The position numbers were made by a program, and so were the translations under genes. Under the pieces are notes generated by a model. It had not been told where the DNA came from and searched no databases. It was given only the letters and a program-made list of their open reading frames with translations. Of a stretch of 64,000 nucleotides of DNA, positions 17,869 to 26,407 are shown one piece after another. This DNA is from Micromonospora sonchi. GTDB taxonomy: Bacteria > Actinomycetota > Actinomycetes > Mycobacteriales > Micromonosporaceae. The stretch is from NCBI RefSeq assembly GCF_014646235.1, contig NZ_BMNB01000033.1, positions 1-64,000 of the forward strand, read 5' to 3'. Every line of letters begins with the position of its first letter. The stretch's first letter is position 1.

Positions 17869-19176
17869 ATGGGTGACACCCGAACGGCGCTCTACCTCGA
17901 CTTCGACAACGTGTTCGGCGGGCTCTACAAGCTGGATCCGGAGGCGGCGGTCCAGTTCGCGAGCGATCCGGGCGGGTGGCTGCGCCAGCTGTCGACGACC
18001 TCGACGACGGGCGCCACCCGGCGCTGGTTGGTGCTGCGCTGCTACCTCAACCCCGCCGGCTGGGTTTATCACCCGGACCCGACGGGCGAGCAGCCCCGCC
18101 TGTTCTTCTCCAAGTTCCGGCCCTCGTTCGTCCGCGCCGGCTTCGAAGTGATCGACTGCCCGCGCTACAGCGGGACCAAGAACGCGGCCGACATCAGGAT
18201 CGTGGTCGACGCACTCGATGCGCTCTCCGCAGACACCCGGTACGACGAGTTCGTCATCGCCTCCGGTGACTCCGACATGACGCCGTTGCTGCAACGGCTG
18301 CGCCGGTCCGACCGGCGGACCATGATCGTCTCGCCGGCCGATGCGGCCGAAGCCTTCACGTCCATCGCCGACCAGGTCCTGGACAGCCAACATCTGCTGG
18401 CGCTGGTCCAGGGCGAGTCGGTCGATTTCGACGACGACACGCACGACGAGGTGAGCACCGAGTTCGAGGGCGCGGTCGCCGCCGCCGACCAGCGCGAGGG
18501 GTACGACGAGTTCCGCTCGGTGATGACCCACGAGTACGACGAGGCATCCGAGCCGCTGAACATGGCGTCGCTGGCCCACCGGCTGCGAGCCCAACTGGGC
18601 CGCTCGGTCAGCGACAGCGGCTGGTTCGGTTTCGGCAGCTTCGCCCGTGCCGTGCAGAGCCTGGACCTGCCCAACCTGCGCATGTCACAACACCTGCTCT
18701 GGGACGACAGCCGGCACGCCGCCGCCGAGTCGGCCGCCGCCTCGTCGCAGATCGCGCTCCCGGAGCCGGTCGAGCGGCTGGCCGACCAGTTGGATCTGCC
18801 CCGGCTGCCCGACTCCTGGTGGCCGGCGATCTACCAGACCCTCGCCGACTACGCCCAGTCCCACCGGTTCAACCTGAACAGGTGCACCGGTTGGTGCCGG
18901 GACCAGCTCCGCGATCAGGGGCTACCGGTCAGTCGCAACGCCGTCGCGTTCGTCGTACGCGGCGCGTCGTTCGGCGGCTCCCCGTTGCACGGCCAGCCAC
19001 CGCCCACCGCCGCACAGATCGGCGCCGGTTTCGTCGGCAACGTCCTCAACCGCGCCGAAGCCGCCGAGCTGCCCCTGTCCGATGAGGAGGTGGCAACCGT
19101 TCGCGCCTGGCTGGGCTTCCCCTCCGACGCCGCCCCGGCCGGTGCCCCCGCCGAGGACGACGCCGCTGTTCCGTGA
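17869..19176 (+). CDS. NYN-domain protein with C-terminal OST-HTH/LOTUS-like domain
   Basis: The 435-residue protein opens with a NYN (PIN-like, LabA/DUF88) domain: acidic Asp11/Asp13 in ALYLDFDNVF, a central NAADIRIVVDAL and the typical FVIASGDSDMTPLL. The middle (about 218-285) has LNMASLAHRLRAQLG and GWFGFGSFARAVQSL, resembling the OST-HTH/LOTUS RNA-binding fold, followed by a conserved but unassigned C-terminal region (FNLNRCTGWCRDQL). NYN domains are metal-dependent RNases, so an RNA-targeted nuclease is likely. The gene is monocistronic as far as can be seen. The LOTUS assignment is from pattern only. Confidence 0.8.
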   Translation: MGDTRTALYLDFDNVFGGLYKLDPEAAVQFASDPGGWLRQLSTTSTTGATRRWLVLRCYLNPAGWVYHPDPTGEQPRLFFSKFRPSFVRAGFEVIDCPRYSGTKNAADIRIVVDALDALSADTRYDEFVIASGDSDMTPLLQRLRRSDRRTMIVSPADAAEAFTSIADQVLDSQHLLALVQGESVDFDDDTHDEVSTEFEGAVAAADQREGYDEFRSVMTHEYDEASEPLNMASLAHRLRAQLGRSVSDSGWFGFGSFARAVQSLDLPNLRMSQHLLWDDSRHAAAESAAASSQIALPEPVERLADQLDLPRLPDSWWPAIYQTLADYAQSHRFNLNRCTGWCRDQLRDQGLPVSRNAVAFVVRGASFGGSPLHGQPPPTAAQIGAGFVGNVLNRAEAAELPLSDEEVATVRAWLGFPSDAAPAGAPAEDDAAVP

Positions 19177-19227
19177 GCCCTGGTCGCGACCGGCGGCAAA
19201 CGGGCGAGTGAGATCGACCGCGCATGG

Positions 19228-19292
19228 CCTACGCTCATTGTTCCCGTCGTTGTCGTACGCCGGGATCACCCGCCACCCATGGGGATCGTGGA
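19228..19292 (+). repeat. Duplicated leader, copy 1
   Basis: These 65 nt directly before the proposed TTG start are closely similar, base for base and at equal length, to 21043-21107 before the second paralog (shared blocks GTTGTCGTACGCCGG and CATGGGGAT). Looser similarity continues ~35 nt further upstream. The segment probably holds the shared promoter and ribosome-binding region carried along in the tandem duplication. Confidence 0.7.
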
Positions 19293-20927
19293 TTGTTCTC
19301 TCTGTCTACCCGGGCCAGGTCGAGCCTCGGCCCGTCGCTCCGTACCCGTCGCAGCGTGATCACCAGGATCGCTGCTGCGGCACTCGTGCCGGCCATCCTG
19401 CTCGGCGCCGGCGCTCCGGCGGTCGCCGCGAGCAACACGCTCACCCTCACCACATTGGACCGCAACGGCAAGAAGGTGACCGTCAACGCGACGGCGGTCA
19501 ACCTCACCACCAACTCCAGTTACAAGGTGAAGTCCAACAAGCCGAAGAAGCTGCCGAAGGGCAACTACGCGGTGCTCGCCTCCATCAAGAACGGCTCCGC
19601 GGTGACGCTCGGCGTGCGTACCGTCAAGGTCTCCGGCGCCAGCCGGACGACCGTGGACGCGCGCAAGGGCAAGAAGGTCACGGTCGGCCTCAGCCCGGCA
19701 CCCGCCAGCGAGTGGCTCTACGCGCAGACCACGGTCGAGGTCTGCACCAGGTCCGCCTCCGCCAGCTACGCCGTCCAGGCCTCGGACTACCGCGACGGCA
19801 GCGTCTACGTCATTCCGAACTCCTCGAAGAAGTACGCCTTCGCCGCGCTGCGCACCTGGGCCGACGGCTCCGGATCTCCCGGGTCCACCCAGTACGCGGT
19901 GATGTACACGACCACCGGTGTGCCGAGCAAGCCGTCACGGACGGCCAAGCAGTCCGCGCTCGCCACCGTCAGCGTGGCATCCCGGCGCGGTCCCTCCGCC
20001 GGCGATTACAGCAGCCTGGCGGTGCAGCCGATCGACCGCCCGTGCGGCAACGGGATCTACCACGGTCTGCTCAACAGCAACGAGCCGTACCGCACGAAGG
20101 TCAAGGTGTCGGCCGGCAAATGGGACTTCCCGGTGCACAGCTCCGGCACGGCCAAGGACGGCTCGTCGCCGTTCATCGGGCACTACTACTCGCCCCGCAA
20201 GATCGTCGCGGGCAAGTCGTACAGCCTGAACTTCTTCCGTTCCGCCTGGGGCCCGTCCGCGTACGTGCCGGCCACGGTCTACGGCCGGATCAATTACCCG
20301 CTGAACGAGATGTTCGCCGACCCCGGCTACCCGCGGGGCAACGTCGAGGGCGGCGACAAGGCGACCGCGACGTTGACCTTCGGCGGCAAGACCGTCAAGA
20401 CGGTCAAGGACCGAGGTTGGGAGCCAGAGAGCACTGACCTGAGCTACAAGGTGAAGAAGGCCGGCTGGTACAAGCTCACCAACACCGCGAGCCGGTACTA
20501 CCCGGAGATCACCTTCCCCGCCGGGATGCTCTCGCCAAAGACCAGCGTCACCTACAAGTTCAAGGCGAAGCCGAACGCCTCGGTGGTCGCGCCCGTCTAC
20601 GGGATCGCCATGCTGCCGGCCGGGCTGGATCTCTACAACCGGGCGAAGCCGAGCAGCACCACCAACGTCGAGCTGAAGCTGAACCGGTCCAAGATGTACG
20701 CGGACACCAAGCTGGGCAAGAACCCGAAGGTGAAGTCGATCGGCGCCAAGGCGTCGTTCGACGGCGGCAAGACCTGGCGATCGGTCAAGGTCACAAAGAT
20801 CAACGGAAAGTGGACCGCGATCGTCGGTAACCCGGCCTCCGGTGCGGTCTCGCTGCGGGTCCGGGTCACCGTCACCAACGGCGGCTACACCGACGTGACG
20901 ATCATCCGGGCGTACGCTATCGGCTGA
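19293..20927 (+). CDS. Secreted protein of unknown function, tandem paralog 1
   Basis: Start TTG 19293 is proposed because both paralogs share this codon, with GGGGA 7 nt upstream and conserved leader before it; an ATG at 19224 is possible but lies in the leader. The 544-residue product has a Sec/Tat-like signal (SVITRIAAAALVPAILLGAGAPAVAA) and a Thr/Lys-rich beta-strand mature part (LTLTTLDRNGKKVTV, KPKKLPKGNYAVLASI) resembling strings of Ig-like domains. It ends in GYTDVTIIRAYAIG. No enzymatic motif or anchor is seen. It is followed by a strong terminator and then by its paralog. Function unknown. Confidence 0.72.
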   Translation: MFSLSTRARSSLGPSLRTRRSVITRIAAAALVPAILLGAGAPAVAASNTLTLTTLDRNGKKVTVNATAVNLTTNSSYKVKSNKPKKLPKGNYAVLASIKNGSAVTLGVRTVKVSGASRTTVDARKGKKVTVGLSPAPASEWLYAQTTVEVCTRSASASYAVQASDYRDGSVYVIPNSSKKYAFAALRTWADGSGSPGSTQYAVMYTTTGVPSKPSRTAKQSALATVSVASRRGPSAGDYSSLAVQPIDRPCGNGIYHGLLNSNEPYRTKVKVSAGKWDFPVHSSGTAKDGSSPFIGHYYSPRKIVAGKSYSLNFFRSAWGPSAYVPATVYGRINYPLNEMFADPGYPRGNVEGGDKATATLTFGGKTVKTVKDRGWEPESTDLSYKVKKAGWYKLTNTASRYYPEITFPAGMLSPKTSVTYKFKAKPNASVVAPVYGIAMLPAGLDLYNRAKPSSTTNVELKLNRSKMYADTKLGKNPKVKSIGAKASFDGGKTWRSVKVTKINGKWTAIVGNPASGAVSLRVRVTVTNGGYTDVTIIRAYAIG

Positions 20928-20947
20928 GCCGAGCACCCGCACGGTAT

Positions 20948-20985
20948 CGGTGCCCCGAGCGTGGCCCGTCACGCTCGGGGCACCG
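20948..20985. terminator. Terminator between the tandem secreted genes
   Basis: A perfect 16-bp stem (CGGTGCCCCGAGCGTG at 20948-20963, complement at 20970-20985) with a 6-nt loop, 20 nt after the first paralog's stop. It separates the two paralogs into independent transcripts, consistent with each having its own copy of the leader. Confidence 0.8.
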
Positions 20986-21042
20986 GCGTTGGTGATGACC
21001 TCACGCCGCCGGAAAGCGGGAGAGCGAATTCGCCGCGCCTGA

Positions 21043-21107
21043 CCTACGATGATCTCCCGCCGTTGTCGTACGCCGGGGATCACCCTTCCACTCATGGGGA
21101 TGTGGAA
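21043..21107 (+). repeat. Duplicated leader, copy 2
   Basis: This is the partner of 19228-19292, upstream of the second paralog, with the same length and spacing to the TTG start. Differences cluster in the first 25 nt, while the CATGGGGAT block and the region just before the start are conserved. Confidence 0.7.
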
Positions 21108-22739
21108 TTGTCTTCTCTGTCTGACCGGGCTGGCTTCAGCCTCGGCTCGTCGTTCCGTTCCCGTCGCAGCCTGGCTTCCAGGATCGTCGCGGCGGCGCTC
21201 GTGCCGGCCATCGTGCTCGGCAGTGGTGTTCCGGCGGTCGCCGCGGGCAACACGCTCACCCTGACCACGCTGGACCGTAACGGCAAGAAGGTGACCGTCA
21301 CCGCCAATGCGGTCAACCTCAGCACCAACTCCACCTACTCGGTCAAGTCCAACAAGCCGAAGAAGTTGCCGAAGGGCAGCTACGCGGTGCTCGCCTCGGT
21401 CAAGGACGGCTCGTCGACGACGCTCGGCGTGCGTACGGTGAAGGTCTCCGGTGCCAGCAAGACCACCGTGGACGCGCGCAAGGGCAAGAAGGTTGCGGTC
21501 GGCCTCAGCCCTTCGCCGGCCGGCGAAGGGCTGGACGGGGACACCGTGGCGCAGATCTGCGTCAGGACCACCTCGCTCAGGCACGTGGTCGAGGGCTCGG
21601 ATTGGAACCGCAGCCTGTACGTGATTCCGAACTCGTCGAAGACCTACGCCTTTGCCGCGCTGCGGACCTGGGCCGACGGCTCCGGACTCCCCGGGTCCAC
21701 CCAGTACGCGGTGATGTACACGACGACCGGTGTACCGACCAATCCTTCTCGGACCATCAAGCAGTCCTCGCTCGCCACCGTCGACGTGACCGCCCGGCGC
21801 GGCCCCTCCGGGGGCAACCTGAGCGACTTTGTCGCGCAGCCGACCGGCCGTTCCTGCGGTAGCCACATCTACCGGAACCTGGTGGGCAGCGAAGCCGCGT
21901 ACCGGACGAAGGTCAAGGTGACGGCCGGCAAGTGGGACTTCCGGGCAGGAAGTTCCGGCAGCGCCAAGGACGGCTCGTCGTACAACATCGGCGGCTACAC
22001 CGCGACGCGCACGGTGGTCGCGGGCAAGTCGTACAACCTGAACTTCTTCCGTTCCGCCTGGGGCCCTTCGACACGGTTGCCGGTGGTGCTCAACGGCCGG
22101 ATCTCGTACTCGCTGAACGACATGTTCGCCGACCCCGGCTTCCCCCGGGACAGCGCCGAGGTTGGCGACAAGGCGACCGCGACCCTGACCTTCGGCGGCA
22201 AGACCGTGAAGACGGTGAAGGACAAGGGCTGGGACCCCTACGGGACCGCCCTTGAATACAAGGTGAAGAAGGCCGGTTGGTACAAGCTGACCAACACCGC
22301 CAGCCGGCACTACCCGGAGATCACTTTCCCGGCCGGGATGTTGTCGCCGAAGACCAGCGTCACGTACCGGTTCAAGGCGAAGCCGAACACCTGGGTGACC
22401 GCACCGGTCTACGCGATCACCATGCTGCCCACCGGGCTGGACCTCAACAACCGGGCGAAGCCGGGCAGCAGCACCAACGTCCAGTTGAAGCTGCCCCGGC
22501 TCAAGGGCGAACCGGACGCCAAGCTGGGCAAGAACTCGAAGGTGAAGACGGTCACCGCCAAGGCGTCGTTCGACGGCGGAAAGACCTGGCGGTCGGTGAA
22601 GGTCAAAAAGGTCAGCGGGGTGTGGACCGCGCAGGTCACCAACCCGCCCTCGGGTGCGGTGTCGCTGCGGGCCCGGGTCACCGACACCACCGGCGGCTAC
22701 ACGGATGTGACCATCATCCGGGCGTACGCGATCGGCTGA
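21108..22739 (+). CDS. Secreted protein of unknown function, tandem paralog 2
   Basis: The 543-residue protein aligns end to end with the preceding gene: same TTG start context, same signal peptide ending in VAAG, long identical runs (NTLTLTTLDRNGKKVTV, YALNFFRSAWGP-like LNFFRSAWGP block, GKTVKTVKD) and the same GYTDVTIIRAYAIG end. Divergence is concentrated in the residues around 135-165 and in surface loops. An in-frame GTG at 21102 is an alternative start, but the first gene has no equivalent. A recent tandem duplication is evident. Nothing indicates enzymatic function; it is likely extracellular and structural or adhesive. Confidence 0.72.
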   Translation: MSSLSDRAGFSLGSSFRSRRSLASRIVAAALVPAIVLGSGVPAVAAGNTLTLTTLDRNGKKVTVTANAVNLSTNSTYSVKSNKPKKLPKGSYAVLASVKDGSSTTLGVRTVKVSGASKTTVDARKGKKVAVGLSPSPAGEGLDGDTVAQICVRTTSLRHVVEGSDWNRSLYVIPNSSKTYAFAALRTWADGSGLPGSTQYAVMYTTTGVPTNPSRTIKQSSLATVDVTARRGPSGGNLSDFVAQPTGRSCGSHIYRNLVGSEAAYRTKVKVTAGKWDFRAGSSGSAKDGSSYNIGGYTATRTVVAGKSYNLNFFRSAWGPSTRLPVVLNGRISYSLNDMFADPGFPRDSAEVGDKATATLTFGGKTVKTVKDKGWDPYGTALEYKVKKAGWYKLTNTASRHYPEITFPAGMLSPKTSVTYRFKAKPNTWVTAPVYAITMLPTGLDLNNRAKPGSSTNVQLKLPRLKGEPDAKLGKNSKVKTVTAKASFDGGKTWRSVKVKKVSGVWTAQVTNPPSGAVSLRARVTDTTGGYTDVTIIRAYAIG

Positions 22740-22875
22740 CCGCCGGCTCGGCACGCACGCGCCTCGGTGGCTCGGAGATCGGGACTGCCGGGGCGCGTCT
22801 GCTTGCGGCGACCCGAGGTTCGCGCCGGGCCGGGCCGAGGAATCGCGCGTTGTCCGGACGGGGTCGCGCCGTTCG

Positions 22876-22903
22876 TCATGACGGTGCAACACCCTCATGA
22901 CGG
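22876..22903 (+). promoter_or_regulatory. Paired TCATGACGG sites before the YCII-sigma operon
   Basis: TCATGACGG occurs at 22876-22884 and again at 22895-22903, a 19-bp period, with each copy containing the palindrome TCATGA. The second copy ends 18 nt before the GTG start of the YCII gene. Two helically phased copies suggest a dimeric regulator site or part of the promoter. No regulator is known. Confidence 0.45.
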
Positions 22904-22921
22904 AGACACGGAGGATCTGAC

Positions 22922-23257
22922 GTGAAGTACATGATGTTCGTCTGCACCGACCCGGAGCCGGATTCGGACCACGCGAACCATCCGGACGTCGAGGTGTGGG
23001 TAACGGAGAACGACGCAGCCGGCCGGCGTCTGCAGGGTGCGCAGCTCGCACCGGCATCGGCAGCGACCACGGTCCGGGTGCGCAACGGCCAACTGCTGCT
23101 CTCCGACGGGCCGTTCGCCGAGGTCAAGGAGATGATCGTCGGCTTCGACCTGCTGGAGTGCGCGGACCTGGACGAGGCGATCGAGGTGGCCCGCGCGCAT
23201 CCGATGGCCTGGGCGGGACGCATCGAACTCCGGCCGTTCGCCGACTTCGAGCAGTGA
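22922..23257 (+). CDS. YCII-related (DGPF) protein
   Basis: The 111-residue protein starts at GTG 22922 with GGAGG 7 nt upstream. It carries the DGPF motif (LLLSDGPFAEVKEMIVGF) that defines this YCII-like family, with an N-terminal KYMMFVCTD strand and an AHPMAWAGRIELRP C-terminus. DGPF proteins are small ferredoxin-like folds that are almost always encoded directly before ECF42 sigma factors, as here (GTGA overlap). Their biochemical role is not established. Confidence 0.93.
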   Translation: MKYMMFVCTDPEPDSDHANHPDVEVWVTENDAAGRRLQGAQLAPASAATTVRVRNGQLLLSDGPFAEVKEMIVGFDLLECADLDEAIEVARAHPMAWAGRIELRPFADFEQ

Positions 23258-24474
23258 CCGACCCGGACCGGGCCGCGGCGGCGGACGCCGTCGCGGCCAC
23301 GGCCGTCGACGCGTACCCCAAGATCGTGGCGGCCCTGATCCGGATCACCGGTGACTGGACGCTGGCCGAGGACAGCGCGCAGGAGGCGCTGCTCCGGGCG
23401 CTCGACCGCTGGCCCGCCGACGGCGTACCGGCGAACCCGGCCGGCTGGCTGATGACGGTGGCCCGCAACCGGGTCCTCGACGTACTACGCCGAGCCTCGG
23501 TCGAGCGGCGCAAGCTGCGCGAGCTGGCCGTGCTGGCGGTCACCGCCGCGACCGCCGAACCGGCGTGGGAGGAGGTGACGGATGACCGACTTCGACTGAT
23601 CTTCACCTGCTGCCATCCGGCGCTTCCGATCGAGGCCCGGGTCGCGCTGACCCTGCGGACGATCTGTGCGGTACCGACGGCCGACATCGCCCGGGTCTTC
23701 CTGGTCACCGAGTCGACGATGACCCGCCGGCTGACCCGCGCCAAGGCGAAGATCGCCGCCGCGCGGATCCCGTACCGGGTGCCGCAGGGGCCGGCCCTCA
23801 CCGAGCGGCTGCCCGGGGTGCTGGCCGTGCTCTACCTGCTCTTCACCCAGGGGTACGACGCGGACGGGGAACCGGCGTTCGCCGACGAGGCGATCCGGCT
23901 GACCCGGCTGCTGGTCCGGCTCGTGCCGGAGCAGCCGGAGGCGTCGGCGCTGCTCGCGCTCCTCCTGTTGCAGCACTCCCGGCACGCCGCACGGCGTGAC
24001 GACAACGACGACCTGGTCCCACTCGACCGGCAGGACCGGTCGCGTTGGGACCGGGACGCGATCGCCGAGGGTGTCCGCCTGCTGGCCGGATCGCCGCAGC
24101 CCGGCCCGTACGCGTGGCAGGCCCGGATCGCGGCCTGCCACGCCACCGCGCCCAGTGCGGAGGAGACCGACTGGCGACGGATCGCGGACTGCTACGACCA
24201 GCTCGCCCGGCTCCAACCGAGCCCGGTGGTCGCGCTCAACCGTGCCGTGGCGTACGGCTACGCGTACGGGCCGGCGGTCGGGTTGACCCGGCTCGCCGAG
24301 GCCAGCAGCGGCGGCGCCCTGGACGGTTACCCGTTGGCGCTCGCGGTGGAGGCGGATCTGCTGGCCCGGCAGGGCAACGGCGAGCGGGCGGCGGAGCTGT
24401 TCCGCGCGGCGGCAGCCCGGACACCTGGCGACGCCGAGCGGCGCGCCCTGCTCGACCGGGCCGCAGCCAGGTAG
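23254..24474 (+). CDS. ECF42-type RNA polymerase sigma factor with C-terminal helical extension
   Basis: The start GTG 23254 overlaps the YCII stop. Of 406 residues, the first ~180 form sigma region 2 (AEDSAQEALLRALDRWP, MTVARNRVLDVLRR) and region 4 (RLIFTCCHPALPIEARVALTLRT, TESTMTRRLTRAKAKIAAA). The rest is a long helical TPR-like extension (DUF6596) with LPGVLAVLYLLFTQGYD, LVRLVPEQPEASALLALLLL and NRAVAYGYAYGPAVGL. The partner gene and extension identify group ECF42, whose activity is thought to be controlled by the extension rather than by an anti-sigma factor. None is encoded nearby. Confidence 0.93.
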   Translation: MTDPDRAAAADAVAATAVDAYPKIVAALIRITGDWTLAEDSAQEALLRALDRWPADGVPANPAGWLMTVARNRVLDVLRRASVERRKLRELAVLAVTAATAEPAWEEVTDDRLRLIFTCCHPALPIEARVALTLRTICAVPTADIARVFLVTESTMTRRLTRAKAKIAAARIPYRVPQGPALTERLPGVLAVLYLLFTQGYDADGEPAFADEAIRLTRLLVRLVPEQPEASALLALLLLQHSRHAARRDDNDDLVPLDRQDRSRWDRDAIAEGVRLLAGSPQPGPYAWQARIAACHATAPSAEETDWRRIADCYDQLARLQPSPVVALNRAVAYGYAYGPAVGLTRLAEASSGGALDGYPLALAVEADLLARQGNGERAAELFRAAAARTPGDAERRALLDRAAAR

Positions 24475-24550
24475 CCCGACCGCCATGGACGCGCGGCCAG
24501 GTCGATCGCTCGGGACAGCGGCATCGGCGGGCATGGTCGATACTGTGGGG

Positions 24551-25147
24551 ATGCGAAGACGTGCCCGGGTAGTGGTGGTGGCGGCGGTGGGCCTCGTATC
24601 GGCGGTGACGGCCTGCGACGCCACACCCGAGGCCGCCCCGACCGGCTCGACAGTCTCCGCCCCGACCGAGCCCCAGGTCTCCACCTCGCCCGGCGAGTTC
24701 CCGGTCCCACCACTGCGACTGCCCAGCGTGGCCCCCGGCGCCGCCTGCCCGGTCACCGAGTCGAAGCCCTGGGCCAACCCAGATCAGGCACCCCGGGTAA
24801 TCGGTTCCGGCCCGCTCTACCCGATCGCGTCCTACTTCCCCGACAACGCCCTGCCGCTGCGCGACCGCAACCAGGACGGCAGCTACACGGTGAAGGCCCG
24901 CTGGCTCGCCGCCGGCTACACCGGCCCGGTGCTGGTACGGGTCGGTCGCATCGACGGGCCGGGCAGCGCCTCCATGCAGTTCTCCTACCTCGGTGAGTCC
25001 CGCGACGACGGCCACCACGCCGTGCTCACCAACCCGGACACCGACCTGCCGGCCACCACCACGGTCAGCGGTCCGGGCTGCTACGCGTACCAGGTCGACG
25101 GCACGTCGTTCAGCTACACCGTCGTCTTCCGCGCCGCCCCCGCCTGA
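24551..25147 (+). CDS. Putative lipoprotein of unknown function
   Basis: The start is set at ATG 24551 (MRRRARVVVVAAVGL) because it gives a normal lipoprotein signal ending in VSAVTAC; ATG 24533 is an alternative. The 198-residue product has a Thr/Pro-rich linker after the lipid Cys, then a compact domain (CPVTESKPWANP, GPGCYAYQVDGTSFSYTVVF) with two further cysteines that could form a disulfide. No family was recognised. It is convergent with the DUF916 gene across a long hairpin. Confidence 0.7.
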   Translation: MRRRARVVVVAAVGLVSAVTACDATPEAAPTGSTVSAPTEPQVSTSPGEFPVPPLRLPSVAPGAACPVTESKPWANPDQAPRVIGSGPLYPIASYFPDNALPLRDRNQDGSYTVKARWLAAGYTGPVLVRVGRIDGPGSASMQFSYLGESRDDGHHAVLTNPDTDLPATTTVSGPGCYAYQVDGTSFSYTVVFRAAPA

Positions 25148-25151
25148 CGCA

Positions 25152-25288
25152 ACCCCACCCTCCCCACCCCACCCTCCCCTCGCCGATCTTGCACTTTTGG
25201 TCGCTCGAATTCGTGTCAATCGGGGCAAAAGGGCGACCAGAAGTGCAAGACCGCGAGGGCGAGGGCGAGGGGTGGGGGAGGGTGGGGT
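25152..25288. terminator. Compound long inverted repeat at convergent gene ends
   Basis: Two nested stems are present. The outer is 14 bp perfect (ACCCCACCCTCCCC at 25152-25165 with its complement at 25275-25288). The inner is 18 bp with a single G-U pair (TCTTGCACTTTTGGTCGC at 25187-25204 against 25233-25250). The outer right arm touches the stop codon of the minus-strand gene. It resembles the 12019-12073 element in position and in having an AT-rich inner stem. Confidence 0.7.
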
Positions 25289-26346
25289 CAGGAGGACTTC
25301 GGCGGTGCGTCGGCGAGGGGGGTTTCGCGGGCCTGGGTGCGGCCCTCCTTGCGGGCCTGGTCGAGGAGTTGTGCGAGGCGCTGCTTTCGCCGCCGGGTGA
25401 CGGTGCGGGCGGCGAAGACCAGCACGCCGAGGGCGAGCGCGATGATCAGCTGCGCCCAGGGGAGCGCCCAGGTGGTGACGGTGGCCGAGGTGGTCCGGAT
25501 GTCGGCGCCGGTCGCGTCGCCGCCGAGGACGGCGGGCGTCACCTCGACCGTGGCGCGCATCGGGCCCAGCCCCCACACGCCGTTCACCCGGGTCTCGACC
25601 GCGCGGTCGCCGCCCCGCAGCATTTCCTCGATCTGTGCCGGGGTGTCCCGCTCCATCAGGCCGAAGAGTTCGGCGACGGTGACCTGGCCGCCGCCGGTCA
25701 CCGCGACGTTGCCGGTGTTGGTCGCGGTGTAGCCGATCCGCACGGTGCCGCCGGCGAAGGGGTTCCACGAGGGCGTGTACGTGGCGGTGAGGTTCTCGAT
25801 CGCCATGCTGGCGGTGATCGTGCCGCTGGCCCGCAGCATGACCCGGAATCCGACGCGACTCTCCACAGCGACGGTGCCGCCGGAACTGGTGACCGTCGCC
25901 GCGATGCCGGCCGGGTGATCGCCGGGGCTGGCGTCGGTGGGCACGGTGATGGTGAACGGCACCACCTTCGTCTCCTTGGCCCCGACGGAGACCTTTTCCT
26001 GCACGGTGATCCAGGTGCCGCCGTCCACCGACTTCTCGTTGGAGGGCAGCATGTTGAAGCGCCCCTTGTCGGTCAGGTAGCCGTCGGCCGCCTTGAGGGA
26101 GAAGACCACGGCGGAGTCGCTGAAGTTGCGTACGGCCAGATGCTCGGTCACGACCTGACCGGGGTCGAGCGTGCGCTCGATCCATCGCCGGCCGTCGGGG
26201 CCGTTCTGGTTGGCCGGCTGCACCGACCAGGTCACCGACGGCTTGGTCGGCTCCGCGGCGGCGGCGGGCGCGATCGGTGCGGCGACGAGCAGCACGGCCA
26301 GAGCGGCGAGCAGCCGGGGCAGGGCCCGCGACGAGGTTCGGGTCAT
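25288..26346 (-). CDS. DUF916-type WxL-interacting membrane-anchored protein
   Basis: The 352-residue protein has a signal peptide (LAALAVLLVAAPIAPAAAA), a DUF916 domain (VTWSVQPANQNGPDGRRW, LDPGQVVTEHLAVRNFS, then TDASPGDHPAGI) and a second Ig-like domain. It ends with a C-terminal membrane span (LIIALALGVLVFAARTV, about residues 300-316) and a basic Lys/Arg tail. DUF916 proteins in Firmicutes bind peptidoglycan and hold WxL-domain proteins at the cell surface. The gene lies 61 nt downstream of a WxL-like gene on the same strand, so the pair fits that role. Confidence 0.85.
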   Translation of the reverse strand: MTRTSSRALPRLLAALAVLLVAAPIAPAAAAEPTKPSVTWSVQPANQNGPDGRRWIERTLDPGQVVTEHLAVRNFSDSAVVFSLKAADGYLTDKGRFNMLPSNEKSVDGGTWITVQEKVSVGAKETKVVPFTITVPTDASPGDHPAGIAATVTSSGGTVAVESRVGFRVMLRASGTITASMAIENLTATYTPSWNPFAGGTVRIGYTATNTGNVAVTGGGQVTVAELFGLMERDTPAQIEEMLRGGDRAVETRVNGVWGLGPMRATVEVTPAVLGGDATGADIRTTSATVTTWALPWAQLIIALALGVLVFAARTVTRRRKQRLAQLLDQARKEGRTQARETPLADAPPKSS

Positions 26347-26368
26347 GACGGCATCCTTTGTGCAGTGT

Positions 26369-26400
26369 GGTGGGGGTCGCCGGAACCGGCGGCCCCCACC
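26369..26400 (-). terminator. Intercistronic hairpin in the WxL-DUF916 operon
   Basis: A 15-bp stem with one wobble position (26369-26383 against 26386-26400) and a 2-nt loop lies between the WxL-like gene and the DUF916 gene. It is a likely attenuator or mRNA-stability element that would lower DUF916 relative to the surface protein. Confidence 0.6.
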
Positions 26401-26407
26401 ACGGGTG

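Noticed and set aside
19935..23057. 1040-residue minus-strand frame with an internal repeat
   Set aside because: It spans both tandem secreted genes on the other strand; its repeat simply mirrors their duplication.
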